This document shows, in pieces, positions 24,533 to 32,960 of a DNA stretch of 64,000 nt (positions within the stretch are counted from its first letter, which is position 1; every line of letters begins with the position of its first letter). The DNA is taken from assembly GCF_003855495.1 (NCBI RefSeq), contig NZ_CP034086.1:1364001-1428000 (forward strand), given 5' to 3'. Both the position numbers and the translations under genes were made by a program. The notes beneath the pieces are model-generated. The model did no database searches and had not been told where the DNA came from. It saw only the letters and a list, made by a program, of their open reading frames with translations. The DNA comes from Methylocystis rosea (GTDB lineage Bacteria; Pseudomonadota; Alphaproteobacteria; Rhizobiales; Beijerinckiaceae).

Positions 24533-27291
24533 TGTTTTCCTTCACCGCGCCGCTCGCGCTGTTTGGTCTCATCAGCCTGCCGATGATCTATTGGCTGTTG
24601 CGGGTCACGCCGCCGCGTCCGCGCGAGATCGTCTTTCCGCCGACGAAAATTCTGCGCGAACTCAAGCCCGACGAAGAGACGCCGGCAAAAACCCCTTGGT
24701 GGCTGATGGCGCTGCGGCTAGCGCTCGCCGCCGCGTTGATTTTCGCGATGGCGGGACCGGTCTGGGCGCCGAGCGGCGTCGTCGCGTCCACCGCGCCGAC
24801 GCTTGTCATCCTCGACGACGGCTGGACGGCGGCGCCGACATGGGAGCGACGCCTTGCGGGGGCGGCGTCGATCATCGAGTCGGTCGCGCGCGCCGGCGGA
24901 CCGGTCGCGGTCGCGCTTGCGTCAGAATCCGCGGCGCCGGTTCCAGGCGACGGGCCGCGCGCGATGGAAAAATTGCGCTCGGCGCGGCCCAAGCCATTTC
25001 TGCCGGACCGCAAGGCGATCGGCGAACAGGTCACGGCCTTCGCCCACGGCCGTAAGGCGCGCATCGTATGGATCAGCGACGGCGTCGCGCAGGGCGACGC
25101 CGCAGGCTTCGTGCGCGCGCTGAAAGAGTCGGGCGCGAGCGCCGTCGAGATTTACGTCGAAGACCATGCGCCGCGCGCGCTCGCCGCGCCGACAAATGAT
25201 GCGGCCACGCTGAGCGTCGATGTGCTGCGCATCGGCGACGACGCGTCGGCGGTCGTCGACGCGCTTGACGCGAAAGGTCGAACGGTCGGCCGAGCCGAAG
25301 TGGATTTTGGCGGCGCGCGGCGCGTTCGAGGGAAAATCGAACTGCCGGTCGAACTTCGCAACGAGGTGAGTCATCTGCGCATCGAAGGAGAAAACTCCGC
25401 CGGCGCCGTCGCGCTTCTTGACGCGCGCTCGAAAGTGAAGCGCGTGGCGCTGATCGGAGGCGGCGCGGCCGATGAGGCGCAGCCGCTGCTCTCGCCGCTC
25501 TACTACCTGGAAAAAGCGCTTGCGCCCTTCGCCCAAATCCGCACGGCGCGTCCCGGCGTCGTGGATCCGGTGCAGGCGTTGCTCGCCGAACAGCCCAATA
25601 TCATGGGGCTCGCAGATGTCGGGCTCGCGCCCGGCGAGACATTCGACGCGGTGTCGCGCTTCGTTGAAGAAGGCGGGACGCTCATTCGTTTCGCCGGGCC
25701 GCGTCTCGCCAACGCCGAGGATGGTCTGCTGCCCGTGCGCCTGCGCCGGAACGGCCGCGTGCTCGGCGGGGCCATGTCCTGGGAGGAGCCAAAAGCGCTC
25801 GCCGAGTTTGACGCCACCAGCCCCTTCTTCGGCTTGCCGGCTTCGAAGGACGTCACGGTGCAGCGGCAGGTGCTCGCCGAGCCCGATCCGGGACTTGCCG
25901 ACAAGACCTGGGCCCGCCTGTCCGACGGCACGCCGCTCGTGACCGCGGAACGACGCGGGAAGGGGCTGATCGTGCTGTTTCACGTCAACGCCGACGCCAA
26001 TTGGTCGAATCTGCCAATCTCGGGACTTTTCGTTGAGATGCTGAAACGGATCAGCGCCATGGCTGGAGAGTCGACGCCTGCGAGCAGCGAACGATCTGGC
26101 GCCGATCCGGCGGCTTTCGCGCCGATGCGCCTACTCGATGGATTTGGCGCGCTCGGCGCGCCGGGCCTCAGCGCGCAAAGCATTCCGCCTGGCTTCGACG
26201 GGCCTGCAAGCGCCGAACATCCGCCTGGGCTATACGGCTCGGGGGAGGCTTTCGTCGCGGTGCAGACCTTGCGCCCGACTGACGAGATCAGCGCTTTCGA
26301 TTTCGCCGGCGCCGGACTGAGCGCGGACGTGTTGCGGGCCGGCGGCCAACTCGATTTGCGCGGGCCGCTGCTCGTCTTCGCTCTCGCCGCCTTCATCGCC
26401 GACGCGCTGATCGTTCTGGCGCTTGCCGGAAAGCTGCGGCTGCGGCCGCTGAGCGCCGCTACCGCGGCGCTTCTGGCGCTCTCCTGCGTAGCGGCGACGA
26501 TTGATGAAACACGTGCGGAGACGGCGCCGAAATCCACCGCCACCCAGCGCGACAAGGACGCCGCGCTGACGGCGCGGCTCGCCTATGTGATCTCGGGCGA
26601 CGCCCGCGTTGATGAAATATCGCGGCTGGGCCTCGAGGCGCTCACCCAGGCGCTGAATGCGCGCACCTCTTTCGCACCGGGCGATCCGGTGGGCGTCGAT
26701 CCGGCGAAGGACGAACTCGCCTTTTATCCCTTGCTCTACTGGCCGATCGTCGCGAGCGCGCCGCAGCCGCCCGCGAAGACGGTGGCGAAAGTCACCGCCT
26801 ATATGAAGCAGGGCGGCACAATCATCTTCGACACGCGAGACGCGCTCTCTCAACGTGTCGGCGGCGCGCCGAGTCCGGAGGCGCAATGGCTGCGCGACCT
26901 GACGAAAGGCTTGGACATTCCGCCTTTGGAAGTGACGCCGCGCGATCACGTCATCACCAAGACCTTCTATTTGCTTGATGGATTCGTCGGCCGTTACGCC
27001 AATGGCGAGACCTGGGTCGAGGCGCTGCCGCCGGAGCCGAAAGATCAGGCCGCGCGTCCGGTGCGCGCGACGGACAGCGTCTCCGCGATCGTCATCACCT
27101 CGAACGACCTCGCCAGCGCCTGGGCGCATGACAAACGCGGCCAGCCGCTGTTTCCCTTGACGCCGGGCGGCGCGCGCCAGCGCGAATTCGCGCTCCGCGG
27201 CGGCATCAATTTGGTGATGTATACGCTGACCGGGAACTATAAGTCGGATCAGGTGCATGTGCGCGACTTGCTGGAAAGGCTGGGCCAATGA
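24532..27291 (+). CDS. BatA-like / DUF4159 membrane protein
   Basis: A 919-residue inner-membrane protein. The N-terminus (TAPLALFGLISLPMIYWLLR, then PPTKILREL and a second helix ending GPVWAP) is the BatA/aerotolerance-type domain. A central region with a VWA/GATase-like fold follows, with a further pair of hydrophobic segments near residues 615-665. The C-terminal domain (about 670-919; TARLAYVISGDARVDEISRLGLEAL, GGTIIFDTRD) is DUF4159. It is coupled to DUF58 by TGATG and to the next gene by ATGA. The operon is thought to act in envelope stress or assembly; no substrate is visible. Confidence 0.88.
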   Translation: MFSFTAPLALFGLISLPMIYWLLRVTPPRPREIVFPPTKILRELKPDEETPAKTPWWLMALRLALAAALIFAMAGPVWAPSGVVASTAPTLVILDDGWTAAPTWERRLAGAASIIESVARAGGPVAVALASESAAPVPGDGPRAMEKLRSARPKPFLPDRKAIGEQVTAFAHGRKARIVWISDGVAQGDAAGFVRALKESGASAVEIYVEDHAPRALAAPTNDAATLSVDVLRIGDDASAVVDALDAKGRTVGRAEVDFGGARRVRGKIELPVELRNEVSHLRIEGENSAGAVALLDARSKVKRVALIGGGAADEAQPLLSPLYYLEKALAPFAQIRTARPGVVDPVQALLAEQPNIMGLADVGLAPGETFDAVSRFVEEGGTLIRFAGPRLANAEDGLLPVRLRRNGRVLGGAMSWEEPKALAEFDATSPFFGLPASKDVTVQRQVLAEPDPGLADKTWARLSDGTPLVTAERRGKGLIVLFHVNADANWSNLPISGLFVEMLKRISAMAGESTPASSERSGADPAAFAPMRLLDGFGALGAPGLSAQSIPPGFDGPASAEHPPGLYGSGEAFVAVQTLRPTDEISAFDFAGAGLSADVLRAGGQLDLRGPLLVFALAAFIADALIVLALAGKLRLRPLSAATAALLALSCVAATIDETRAETAPKSTATQRDKDAALTARLAYVISGDARVDEISRLGLEALTQALNARTSFAPGDPVGVDPAKDELAFYPLLYWPIVASAPQPPAKTVAKVTAYMKQGGTIIFDTRDALSQRVGGAPSPEAQWLRDLTKGLDIPPLEVTPRDHVITKTFYLLDGFVGRYANGETWVEALPPEPKDQAARPVRATDSVSAIVITSNDLASAWAHDKRGQPLFPLTPGGARQREFALRGGINLVMYTLTGNYKSDQVHVRDLLERLGQ

Positions 27292-29366
27292 GCGACCTCA
27301 CGCTCGCCTTTTCGCCGCTCGTTCCCTGGTCGGCGCTGATCATTCTCGGCCTGCTTGGCGCCGGCGCGCTGGCGCTGATGGCGGCCAAACGCCAGCGGGG
27401 CGCGCCGCTCCGGGCGTTTGCTTTCGCCTTGCTGATTGCGGCGCTCGCCGACCCGTCGCTCGTGCGCGAAAAACGCGATCCGCAAAAGAGCGTCGTCGCG
27501 GTGGTTGTCGACAAGAGCGACAGCCAGAATTTCGGCGCGAGAAACGCGCAAACGGAAGAGGCGCGCAAGGCGCTCGACTCTGCGCTCGCCAAATTCGGCG
27601 ACGTCGAGACGCGCACGATCACGGTGTCGAACGACGCTTCCGGCAATGACGGCACCAAGCTCTTCGGCGCGCTCGCCGAAGTTTTGAAGGACGTTCCGTC
27701 GGAGCGCGTCGGCGGCGCAATTCTTCTGACCGACGGCGTCGTTCACGATATTCCCGCCAAGGCCGAAGCGCTCGGCTTCAAAGCGCCCGTTCAAGCGCTC
27801 GTGACGGGGCATAAGGGCGAGCGCGACCGCCGCATCGAACTCGTCGAGGCGCCGCGTTTTGGCATCGTCGGCAAGGATCAGATCATCCGCGCCCGCGTCG
27901 TCGATCTTGGCGGCGACGGCGCCCGCATACCGATTTCAGTGCGCCGCGACGGCGAAGCACTGCCGACCTTCAGCCCCGTGCCTGGCGACATCGTCAGCAT
28001 TCCGGTGCGCATCGAACATGGCGGACAAAATGTCGTCGAACTCGAAATTCCGTCAGCGCCCGGCGAGCTGACGCCGCTCGACAATAAGGCCGTGCTGACG
28101 ATCGAAGGCGTGCGCGACCGGCTCAAAGTGTTGCTTGTGTCGGGCGAGCCGCATCCGGGCGAGCGGAGCTGGCGCAATCTCTTGCGCGCCGACGCCAATG
28201 TCGAACTGGTGCATTTCACCATTTTGCGGCCGCCGGAGAAGCTCGACGTCACGCCGGCGAGCGAATTGTCGCTGATCGCCTTTCCGACCGCCGATCTCTT
28301 CGGGAAGAAAATCAACGAATTCGATCTCATCATTTTCGATCGCTATTCGAGCCAAACGACGCTGCCCTCGATCTATTTCGAGAACATCGCCAATTACGTC
28401 GAGAATGGCGGCGCCTTTCTCGCGGCTGTCGGCCCGGATTACGCGACCTTGCGGGGCCTCTATTACTCGCCGCTCGAAAACATTCTGCCGGCGCGCCCTG
28501 ACGGCGCGCTCATTGAACAGGCGTTTCGCGCCCGCGTCAGCAAGGACGGCGAGAAGCATCCGGTGACGCGCGGCCTCGCCGGCGCCAAATCCGAGCCGCC
28601 GAATTGGGGCGAATGGTTCAGGCAGGTCGACGCCAATGTGGTGAAGGGCGACTCGATCATGTCGGGCGTGCACGACAAGCCGCTGCTGGTGCTCTCGCAC
28701 GAAGGCAAGGGCAGGGTGGCGCTGCTGCTCTCTGACCAGATTTGGCTCTGGGCGCGCGGCTATGAAGGCGGCGGCCCGCATGTCGATCTGACGCGCCGCC
28801 TGGCGCATTGGCTGATGAAGGAGCCGGATCTCGAAGAAGAGGCGCTGCGCGCTTCCGCGCATGGCCGCGAGATCAGCGTCGAGCGCCAGACAATGAAGGA
28901 GCGACCGGCGCCGGTGATGGCGACGGCGCCGTCCGGCGCGCGCGACGAGATCGCCGTCGCGCAAGGCGAGCCGGGACTGTGGCGCGCGCGTTTCGACGCC
29001 AAGGAAATGGGTCTGTGGCGCTTCCAGAGCGAAGGCCTCACCGCGCTTGTGAACGTCGGCCCGCCCAATCCGCGCGAGTTTCGCGAAGTGGCCTCGACGA
29101 CGGAGAAACTGCAACCGCTCGTGGAAGCGACCGGCGGCACGGCGCGGCGTTTATCGAACGGCGGCGCCGACACGGTCTCCATGCCGCGCGTCGTCGAATT
29201 GCGCGACGCCAACCGCTATGGCGGCTCGGACTGGATCGGGATCAGACAGACCGGCGCCTCGACGCTCGTCGGCGTCGAAATCGCGCCGCTTGGTCTGGGG
29301 CTTTGGGCGATGCTGGCGCTGGTCGGCGCCGTCGTCGCGGCCTGGGGCTGGGAGGGGCGGCGGTAG
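27288..29366 (+). CDS. large membrane protein with VWA/glutamine-amidotransferase-like region
   Basis: A 692-residue protein, the last of the MoxR operon. Two N-terminal helices (about residues 10-30 and 43-58) and one C-terminal helix (about 665-685) frame a large extracytoplasmic domain. The segment VVAVVVDKSDSQNFG looks like a VWA strand with a degenerate metal site (DKSDS rather than DxSxS). The middle part (KVLLVSGEPHPGERSWRNLL and the EFDLIIFDRY segment) resembles the class-I-amidotransferase-like fold of this family. ATGA overlap with the DUF4159 gene. Function unknown; co-function with MoxR is inferred from context. Confidence 0.85.
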   Translation: MSDLTLAFSPLVPWSALIILGLLGAGALALMAAKRQRGAPLRAFAFALLIAALADPSLVREKRDPQKSVVAVVVDKSDSQNFGARNAQTEEARKALDSALAKFGDVETRTITVSNDASGNDGTKLFGALAEVLKDVPSERVGGAILLTDGVVHDIPAKAEALGFKAPVQALVTGHKGERDRRIELVEAPRFGIVGKDQIIRARVVDLGGDGARIPISVRRDGEALPTFSPVPGDIVSIPVRIEHGGQNVVELEIPSAPGELTPLDNKAVLTIEGVRDRLKVLLVSGEPHPGERSWRNLLRADANVELVHFTILRPPEKLDVTPASELSLIAFPTADLFGKKINEFDLIIFDRYSSQTTLPSIYFENIANYVENGGAFLAAVGPDYATLRGLYYSPLENILPARPDGALIEQAFRARVSKDGEKHPVTRGLAGAKSEPPNWGEWFRQVDANVVKGDSIMSGVHDKPLLVLSHEGKGRVALLLSDQIWLWARGYEGGGPHVDLTRRLAHWLMKEPDLEEEALRASAHGREISVERQTMKERPAPVMATAPSGARDEIAVAQGEPGLWRARFDAKEMGLWRFQSEGLTALVNVGPPNPREFREVASTTEKLQPLVEATGGTARRLSNGGADTVSMPRVVELRDANRYGGSDWIGIRQTGASTLVGVEIAPLGLGLWAMLALVGAVVAAWGWEGRR

Positions 29367-29400
29367 ATTTGGGCTCCACCACCCGTGGCTCTCAAGCTGC

Positions 29401-29922
29401 TCAGGTGATGGGACCCCACTGGCCGCTTCCCCCGCCGATGCCCGCAAATGGCACTCCTCCGCCTTGGAACATGCCATATGTCTGACCGCCGCGAATAAGA
29501 TTTAAGTTGGCCCATGCCGAAACAAAATTGCATTCAAAATCGCTTTGACCTGACAAATCTGAAAGGTTGTTATAGTAAAATGTTCCTCCTGCTACCGAAA
29601 GAAAACCACCGAACGCACCCCAGCCAGAGCCTTTGTACTCCAATCCAAGAAGTGGCAAATCCAATTTAACATAGATATGCACTAGAATGGCGGTCGGGAC
29701 GAGGGTAGCAGGAGTACTGTATTTGAAAGCAGCGACATTTGGCGTCTCCGTGCGGCGCGCTCCCAGCGTGTTGTCAGTGAATTTCGAGAGACATGTTTTC
29801 AGCCATGCCTTGTCGTCGATGGCGTCGAACAGCGCTCTCACGGACTCTTCCGACGCAGCGGCGTCAACCCGTCGGAAATACTTCAAAAAACTTGAAAATA
29901 ATTGATCGTCGCTATCAGTCAT
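29401..29922 (-). CDS. VapA/VapB-like protein (R_equi_Vir type), in AT-rich DNA
   Basis: A 173-residue protein. The C-terminal half matches the pattern of the virulence-associated proteins of Rhodococcus equi. There is a hydrophobic strand PTAILVHIYVKLDLP, a Gly-rich strand GSGWGAFGGFLSVAGGTFYY with NNLSDL (compare the GTLYTDDL segment of VapA), and the end QGGGVPFAGIGGGSGQW (compare the VapA ending AGAVSTV-GIGGGSGSW). The N-terminal about 80 residues are helical and charged (DSDDQLFSSFLKYFRRV) with no signal peptide, unlike VapA. GGAG precedes the ATG. The gene is about 40-50% GC against about 65% around it, suggesting transfer. Convergent with the MoxR operon. The assignment rests on recognition, not alignment. 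Confidence 0.6.
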   Translation of the reverse strand: MTDSDDQLFSSFLKYFRRVDAAASEESVRALFDAIDDKAWLKTCLSKFTDNTLGARRTETPNVAAFKYSTPATLVPTAILVHIYVKLDLPLLGLEYKGSGWGAFGGFLSVAGGTFYYNNLSDLSGQSDFECNFVSAWANLNLIRGGQTYGMFQGGGVPFAGIGGGSGQWGPIT

Positions 29923-30175
29923 GTGAGCGCTCCAAAATGAAAATATGACCGCTTATTTTGCTAATTATCCTGATTTTTGATGAGTTTAGCAGCACCGCAA
30001 TCTTAATCAAGGCTGCTGTGTTTCCCACAGGAACCCGTCGTCCTGCTTATGAATAAGCCTTTCAAAAACGAACGATGCGGAGCAAGTTCTTCTCCTGAAC
30101 GCACGAAATGACACGTGGGGATGCAACAGCGCGTGATCTAATAAGGCTCCCATTGTTACTCTCGGAGCGATTCGC
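29923..30175. other. AT-rich intergenic region upstream of VapA-like gene and anmK
   Basis: These 253 bases hold no convincing gene. GC content is visibly low at 29930-30110, continuing the composition of the VapA-like gene. The region separates two divergent genes and must contain both promoters. The anmK ribosome site CGGAG lies at its right end. I see no inverted repeats that would mark a mobile element end. Confidence 0.4.
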
Positions 30176-31285
30176 TTGCCCACCTACCGCTCAATAGGCC
30201 TCATGTCCGGCACGTCCATGGACGGCGTCGATGTCGCGTTGATCGAAACCGATGGCGACGCCGCCGTCGTCTTCGGACCGACGGGGCACTACCCCTATAG
30301 CGACGCCGACCGCGCGCTGCTGCGCAACGCGCTCGCCGAAGCCGCGACGCTTGAAGATCGCGACGCGCGGCCCGGCGTTCTCGCCTTCGCGGAGCGCATG
30401 GTGACCGACCGCCACGCCGAGGCGGTCGAGGCGTTGTTGCGGGATCATGAGATCGACCCGGCAAGCGTCAATATCGTCGGTTTTCATGGCCAGACGGTGC
30501 TGCACCGTCCCAAGCAAAGGCTCACGATCCAGATCGGCGACGGGCCGGCGCTCGCCGCGCGTCTCGGACTCGACGTGGCTTATGATTTCCGCGCCGCCGA
30601 CATCGCCGCCGGCGGCGAAGGCGCGCCGATTGTGCCCGTGTTCCATCGCGCACTTGTCCTCGCCGGCGGCATGAAGGGTGAGGTCGCGCTGCTCAATATC
30701 GGCGGCGTCGCCAACGTCACTTATGTCGCGGACGGCGAGGAGCCGATCGCCTGCGACACGGGGCCCGGCAATGCGCTCATCGACGATCTGATGCTTCAGC
30801 GCACCGGCGCGCCGATCGACCGGCACGGCCATATGGCGGCGCGCGGCCGCGTCAATGAAGCGACGCTGCTGAAGATGCTGGCGCATCCCTTCTTCGATCA
30901 GCCGCCGCCGAAATCGCTCGACCGCAACGCCTTCGCGCTTGATGCGGTCGCCAAGCTCTCGACCGAGGACGCCGCCGCGACGCTGACCGCCTTTACGGCG
31001 TCTTCCGTGCTGCGGCTTTTTCCGCATCTGCCGACTCAGCCGCAACTGCTGATCGTCTGCGGCGGCGGCGCGCGCAATCCGATCCTCGTGCGCGAACTCG
31101 TCATGCGCCTGCCGTGCAAGGTGACGACGGCCGACGCGGTCGGATGGTCAGCGGATTCGATGGAGGCGCAGGCCTTCGCCTATCTCGCCGCGCGCGTGCT
31201 GGAAGGACTGCCGCTCACCTTCCCGACGACGACCGGCGCGCCTCAAGCCATGTGCGGCGGCGTGCTGGCGCGAGCGGCCGCGTAA
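30176..31285 (+). CDS. anmK: anhydro-N-acetylmuramic acid kinase
   Basis: A 369-residue sugar kinase that hydrolyses and phosphorylates 1,6-anhydro-MurNAc to MurNAc-6-phosphate in peptidoglycan recycling. Visible motifs: IGLMSGTSMDGVDVALI (phosphate loop, residues 7-23), VGFHGQTVLHRP, YDFRAADIAAGGEGAPIVPV, LNIGGVANVTY, CDTGPGNALIDD and VCGGGARNP. The start is TTG at 30176, with GGAG eight bases upstream. It stands alone between an AT-rich islet and a palindromic sequence. Confidence 0.95.
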   Translation: MPTYRSIGLMSGTSMDGVDVALIETDGDAAVVFGPTGHYPYSDADRALLRNALAEAATLEDRDARPGVLAFAERMVTDRHAEAVEALLRDHEIDPASVNIVGFHGQTVLHRPKQRLTIQIGDGPALAARLGLDVAYDFRAADIAAGGEGAPIVPVFHRALVLAGGMKGEVALLNIGGVANVTYVADGEEPIACDTGPGNALIDDLMLQRTGAPIDRHGHMAARGRVNEATLLKMLAHPFFDQPPPKSLDRNAFALDAVAKLSTEDAAATLTAFTASSVLRLFPHLPTQPQLLIVCGGGARNPILVRELVMRLPCKVTTADAVGWSADSMEAQAFAYLAARVLEGLPLTFPTTTGAPQAMCGGVLARAAA

Positions 31286-31302
31286 GCGTCATAGATCGCA
31301 GC

Positions 31303-31350
31303 GTCATTCCCCTATGGATTCCCGATCGCGCTTCGCGCGTCGGGGATGAC
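31303..31350. repeat. palindromic intergenic sequence after anmK
   Basis: GTCATTCCC near the left end is mirrored by GGGGATGAC at the right, and inside are CGATCGCGCTTCGCGCGTCG with further self-complementarity. Sequences of this type (GTCATTCCCG...GGGATGAC) are dispersed in many proteobacterial genomes. It lies between the convergent anmK and hydrolase genes and could form a bidirectional terminator-like hairpin. Whether it is repeated elsewhere is not visible here. Confidence 0.5.
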
Positions 31351-31359
31351 AATGAAGCG

Positions 31360-32034
31360 TCAGTCGCCCCGCGCGGGAATGGCGATCCTCGGCGGATTGC
31401 CGAGACGCCTGTCGAGATAGGCGTCGACATGCGCGATCAGCGGCTCGATCCTGTTCTCGAAGAAATGGTTCGCGCCCTCGACCACGGCATGTTCGATAAG
31501 AATGCCCTTCTGCGTCTTGAGCTTCTCGATGAGCCCCGTCACTTCCTTGAGCGGCGCGACGCGGTCCTGGTCGCCATGAATGAAGAGGCCCGAAGAGGGG
31601 CAGGGCGCCAGGAAGGAGAAGTCAAAACGATTTGCCGGCGGCGCGATCGAGATAAACCCTTCGATCTCAGGACGGCGCATCAGCAGCTGCATGCCGATCC
31701 AGGAGCCGAAGGAGACGCCCGCGATCCAGCAGGCGCGCGCTTCCGGATTGACCGCCTGCGCCCAGTCGAGCGCAGCCGCCGCGTCGGAAAGTTCGCCCGA
31801 GCCATGGTCGAAGGCGCCCTGCGAACGGCCGACGCCGCGGAAATTGAAGCGCAGCACGGAAAAACCACGCTCCGCGAAGGCGTAGTAAAGGTGATAAACA
31901 ATCTGATTGTTCATCGTGCCGCCGAACTGCGGATGCGGATGCAGAATGATCGCGATCGGCGCGCCGCGCGTGGCGGACTGATGGAACCGGCCCTCGAGCC
32001 TGCCGGCCGGACCGGTGAAGATAACCTCGGGCAT
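31360..32034 (-). CDS. alpha/beta hydrolase (COG2945 type)
   Basis: A 224-residue hydrolase. Its start MPEVIFTGPAGRLEGRF, the oxyanion-side segment ILHPHPQFGGTMNN, RFNFRGVGRSQG, the nucleophile elbow AGVSFGSWIG (Ser about 105), LFIHGDQDRVAP (acid) and GANHFF (His) are typical of this small alphaproteobacterial hydrolase group. The substrate is unknown; an esterase or thioesterase role would fit. ATG 32034 follows AGGGA; the frame to 32220 overlaps the divergent sigma-factor gene. Confidence 0.85.
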   Translation of the reverse strand: MPEVIFTGPAGRLEGRFHQSATRGAPIAIILHPHPQFGGTMNNQIVYHLYYAFAERGFSVLRFNFRGVGRSQGAFDHGSGELSDAAAALDWAQAVNPEARACWIAGVSFGSWIGMQLLMRRPEIEGFISIAPPANRFDFSFLAPCPSSGLFIHGDQDRVAPLKEVTGLIEKLKTQKGILIEHAVVEGANHFFENRIEPLIAHVDAYLDRRLGNPPRIAIPARGD

Positions 32035-32203
32035 TCGGAATCCCTTGCGAAACTGGCAGGCGCGCCTTCTACCACGCGGGCTACTGTAAAATGCAAGGAA
32101 ATTCGGCAGATCCCGGGCCGCGGCGAAATTTCGCCGCGCCGACCAAAGGAATTTGCGCTCACACCCGTCAATAGTCTCGACGGGATCGAATAACGGGGGC
32201 GAC

Positions 32204-32743
32204 TTGCCGGGCGAAGACACCGACGGCGAATTGGCGCGACGGGCGGCCGCCGGCGAGGCTGCCGCTTTCGCCGTGTTGGCCGAGCGCCATTACGACCGGG
32301 TCTATGCGCTCGCGTGGCGCTGTTGCGGCGCGCGCGCTGAAGCGCAGGACATCGCTCAGGACGCAATGGTGAAGATGGCGATGGGGATGAGCGCCTTTCG
32401 CAACGACTGCGCCTTTACGACCTGGGCCTATCGCATCGCCTATACGACCGCGATCGATCACATCCGGGCGCGGCGCAAAATTGTGGCGCTGGAACCGGCG
32501 CGCATGTCGGCGCTCGTGGACGGCGCCGACGGCGACACCCCAGAGGATGAGATGATGGGGCAGGAACTCTGGCGCGTGGTGCGCGCCCTGCCGGATCAAC
32601 AACGCGACGCCGTGCTGCTCGTCTATGCGCAGGACCTGTCGCATGGCGAGGCGGCGGCGCTGATGGGTTGTTCGGAGAAGACCGTGTCGTGGCATCTGCA
32701 TGAGGCGCGCAAGCGCCTCAGGAACATGCTGGAGGTTTTGTGA
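32204..32743 (+). CDS. ECF-type RNA polymerase sigma factor
   Basis: About 179 residues. Region 2 (FAVLAERHYDRVYALAWRCC, EAQDIAQDAMVKM, FTTWAYRIA) and region 4 (LPDQQRDAVLLVYAQDLSHG then EKTVSWHLHEARKRLR) are clear. It would direct RNA polymerase to extracytoplasmic-stress promoters. The start is uncertain: TTG 32204 gives a normal ECF N-terminus, and TTG 32153 is in frame with AAGGA too close by. The next gene downstream encodes a membrane-anchored VWA protein with a cytoplasmic N-terminal segment that could restrain the sigma factor (inference). Confidence 0.88.
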   Translation: MPGEDTDGELARRAAAGEAAAFAVLAERHYDRVYALAWRCCGARAEAQDIAQDAMVKMAMGMSAFRNDCAFTTWAYRIAYTTAIDHIRARRKIVALEPARMSALVDGADGDTPEDEMMGQELWRVVRALPDQQRDAVLLVYAQDLSHGEAAALMGCSEKTVSWHLHEARKRLRNMLEVL

Positions 32744-32788
32744 CGCTGCGCTTTTCGAAAACTCGCGCGAGTGTGACGATCCGGGCAT

Positions 32789-32920
32789 TCCCCTCCCCAC
32801 GCTTTAGCGGCGGGGAGGGGCTAGGGGTGGGGGGCGACTCCGTCCCGTGCGGACGTCCTTTTGCCCCCCACCCGGTTCGCTTAGCGAACCACCCTCCCCG
32901 CCGCTACGTGGGGGGAGGGT
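32789..32920. repeat. large inverted palindromic repeat element (REP-like) in the sigma-VWA operon
   Basis: The left end (CCCCTCCCCACG, then TAGCGGCGGGGAGGGG) is repeated in inverted orientation at the right end (CCTCCCCGCCGCTACG, then GGGGGAGGG). Between them GGGTGGGGGGC near 32825 is mirrored by GCCCCCCACCC near 32863, and GGTTCGC-TTA-GCGAACC forms a perfect small hairpin at about 32874-32890. Such CCCTCCCC/GGGGAGGG palindromic elements are dispersed in alphaproteobacterial genomes. It lies 45 bases after the sigma-factor stop and 40 before the VWA start. Confidence 0.75.
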
Positions 32921-32960
32921 TGGTCACGGGCTGGCTGTTGGCGCAAGGGGAGACGGCGTA

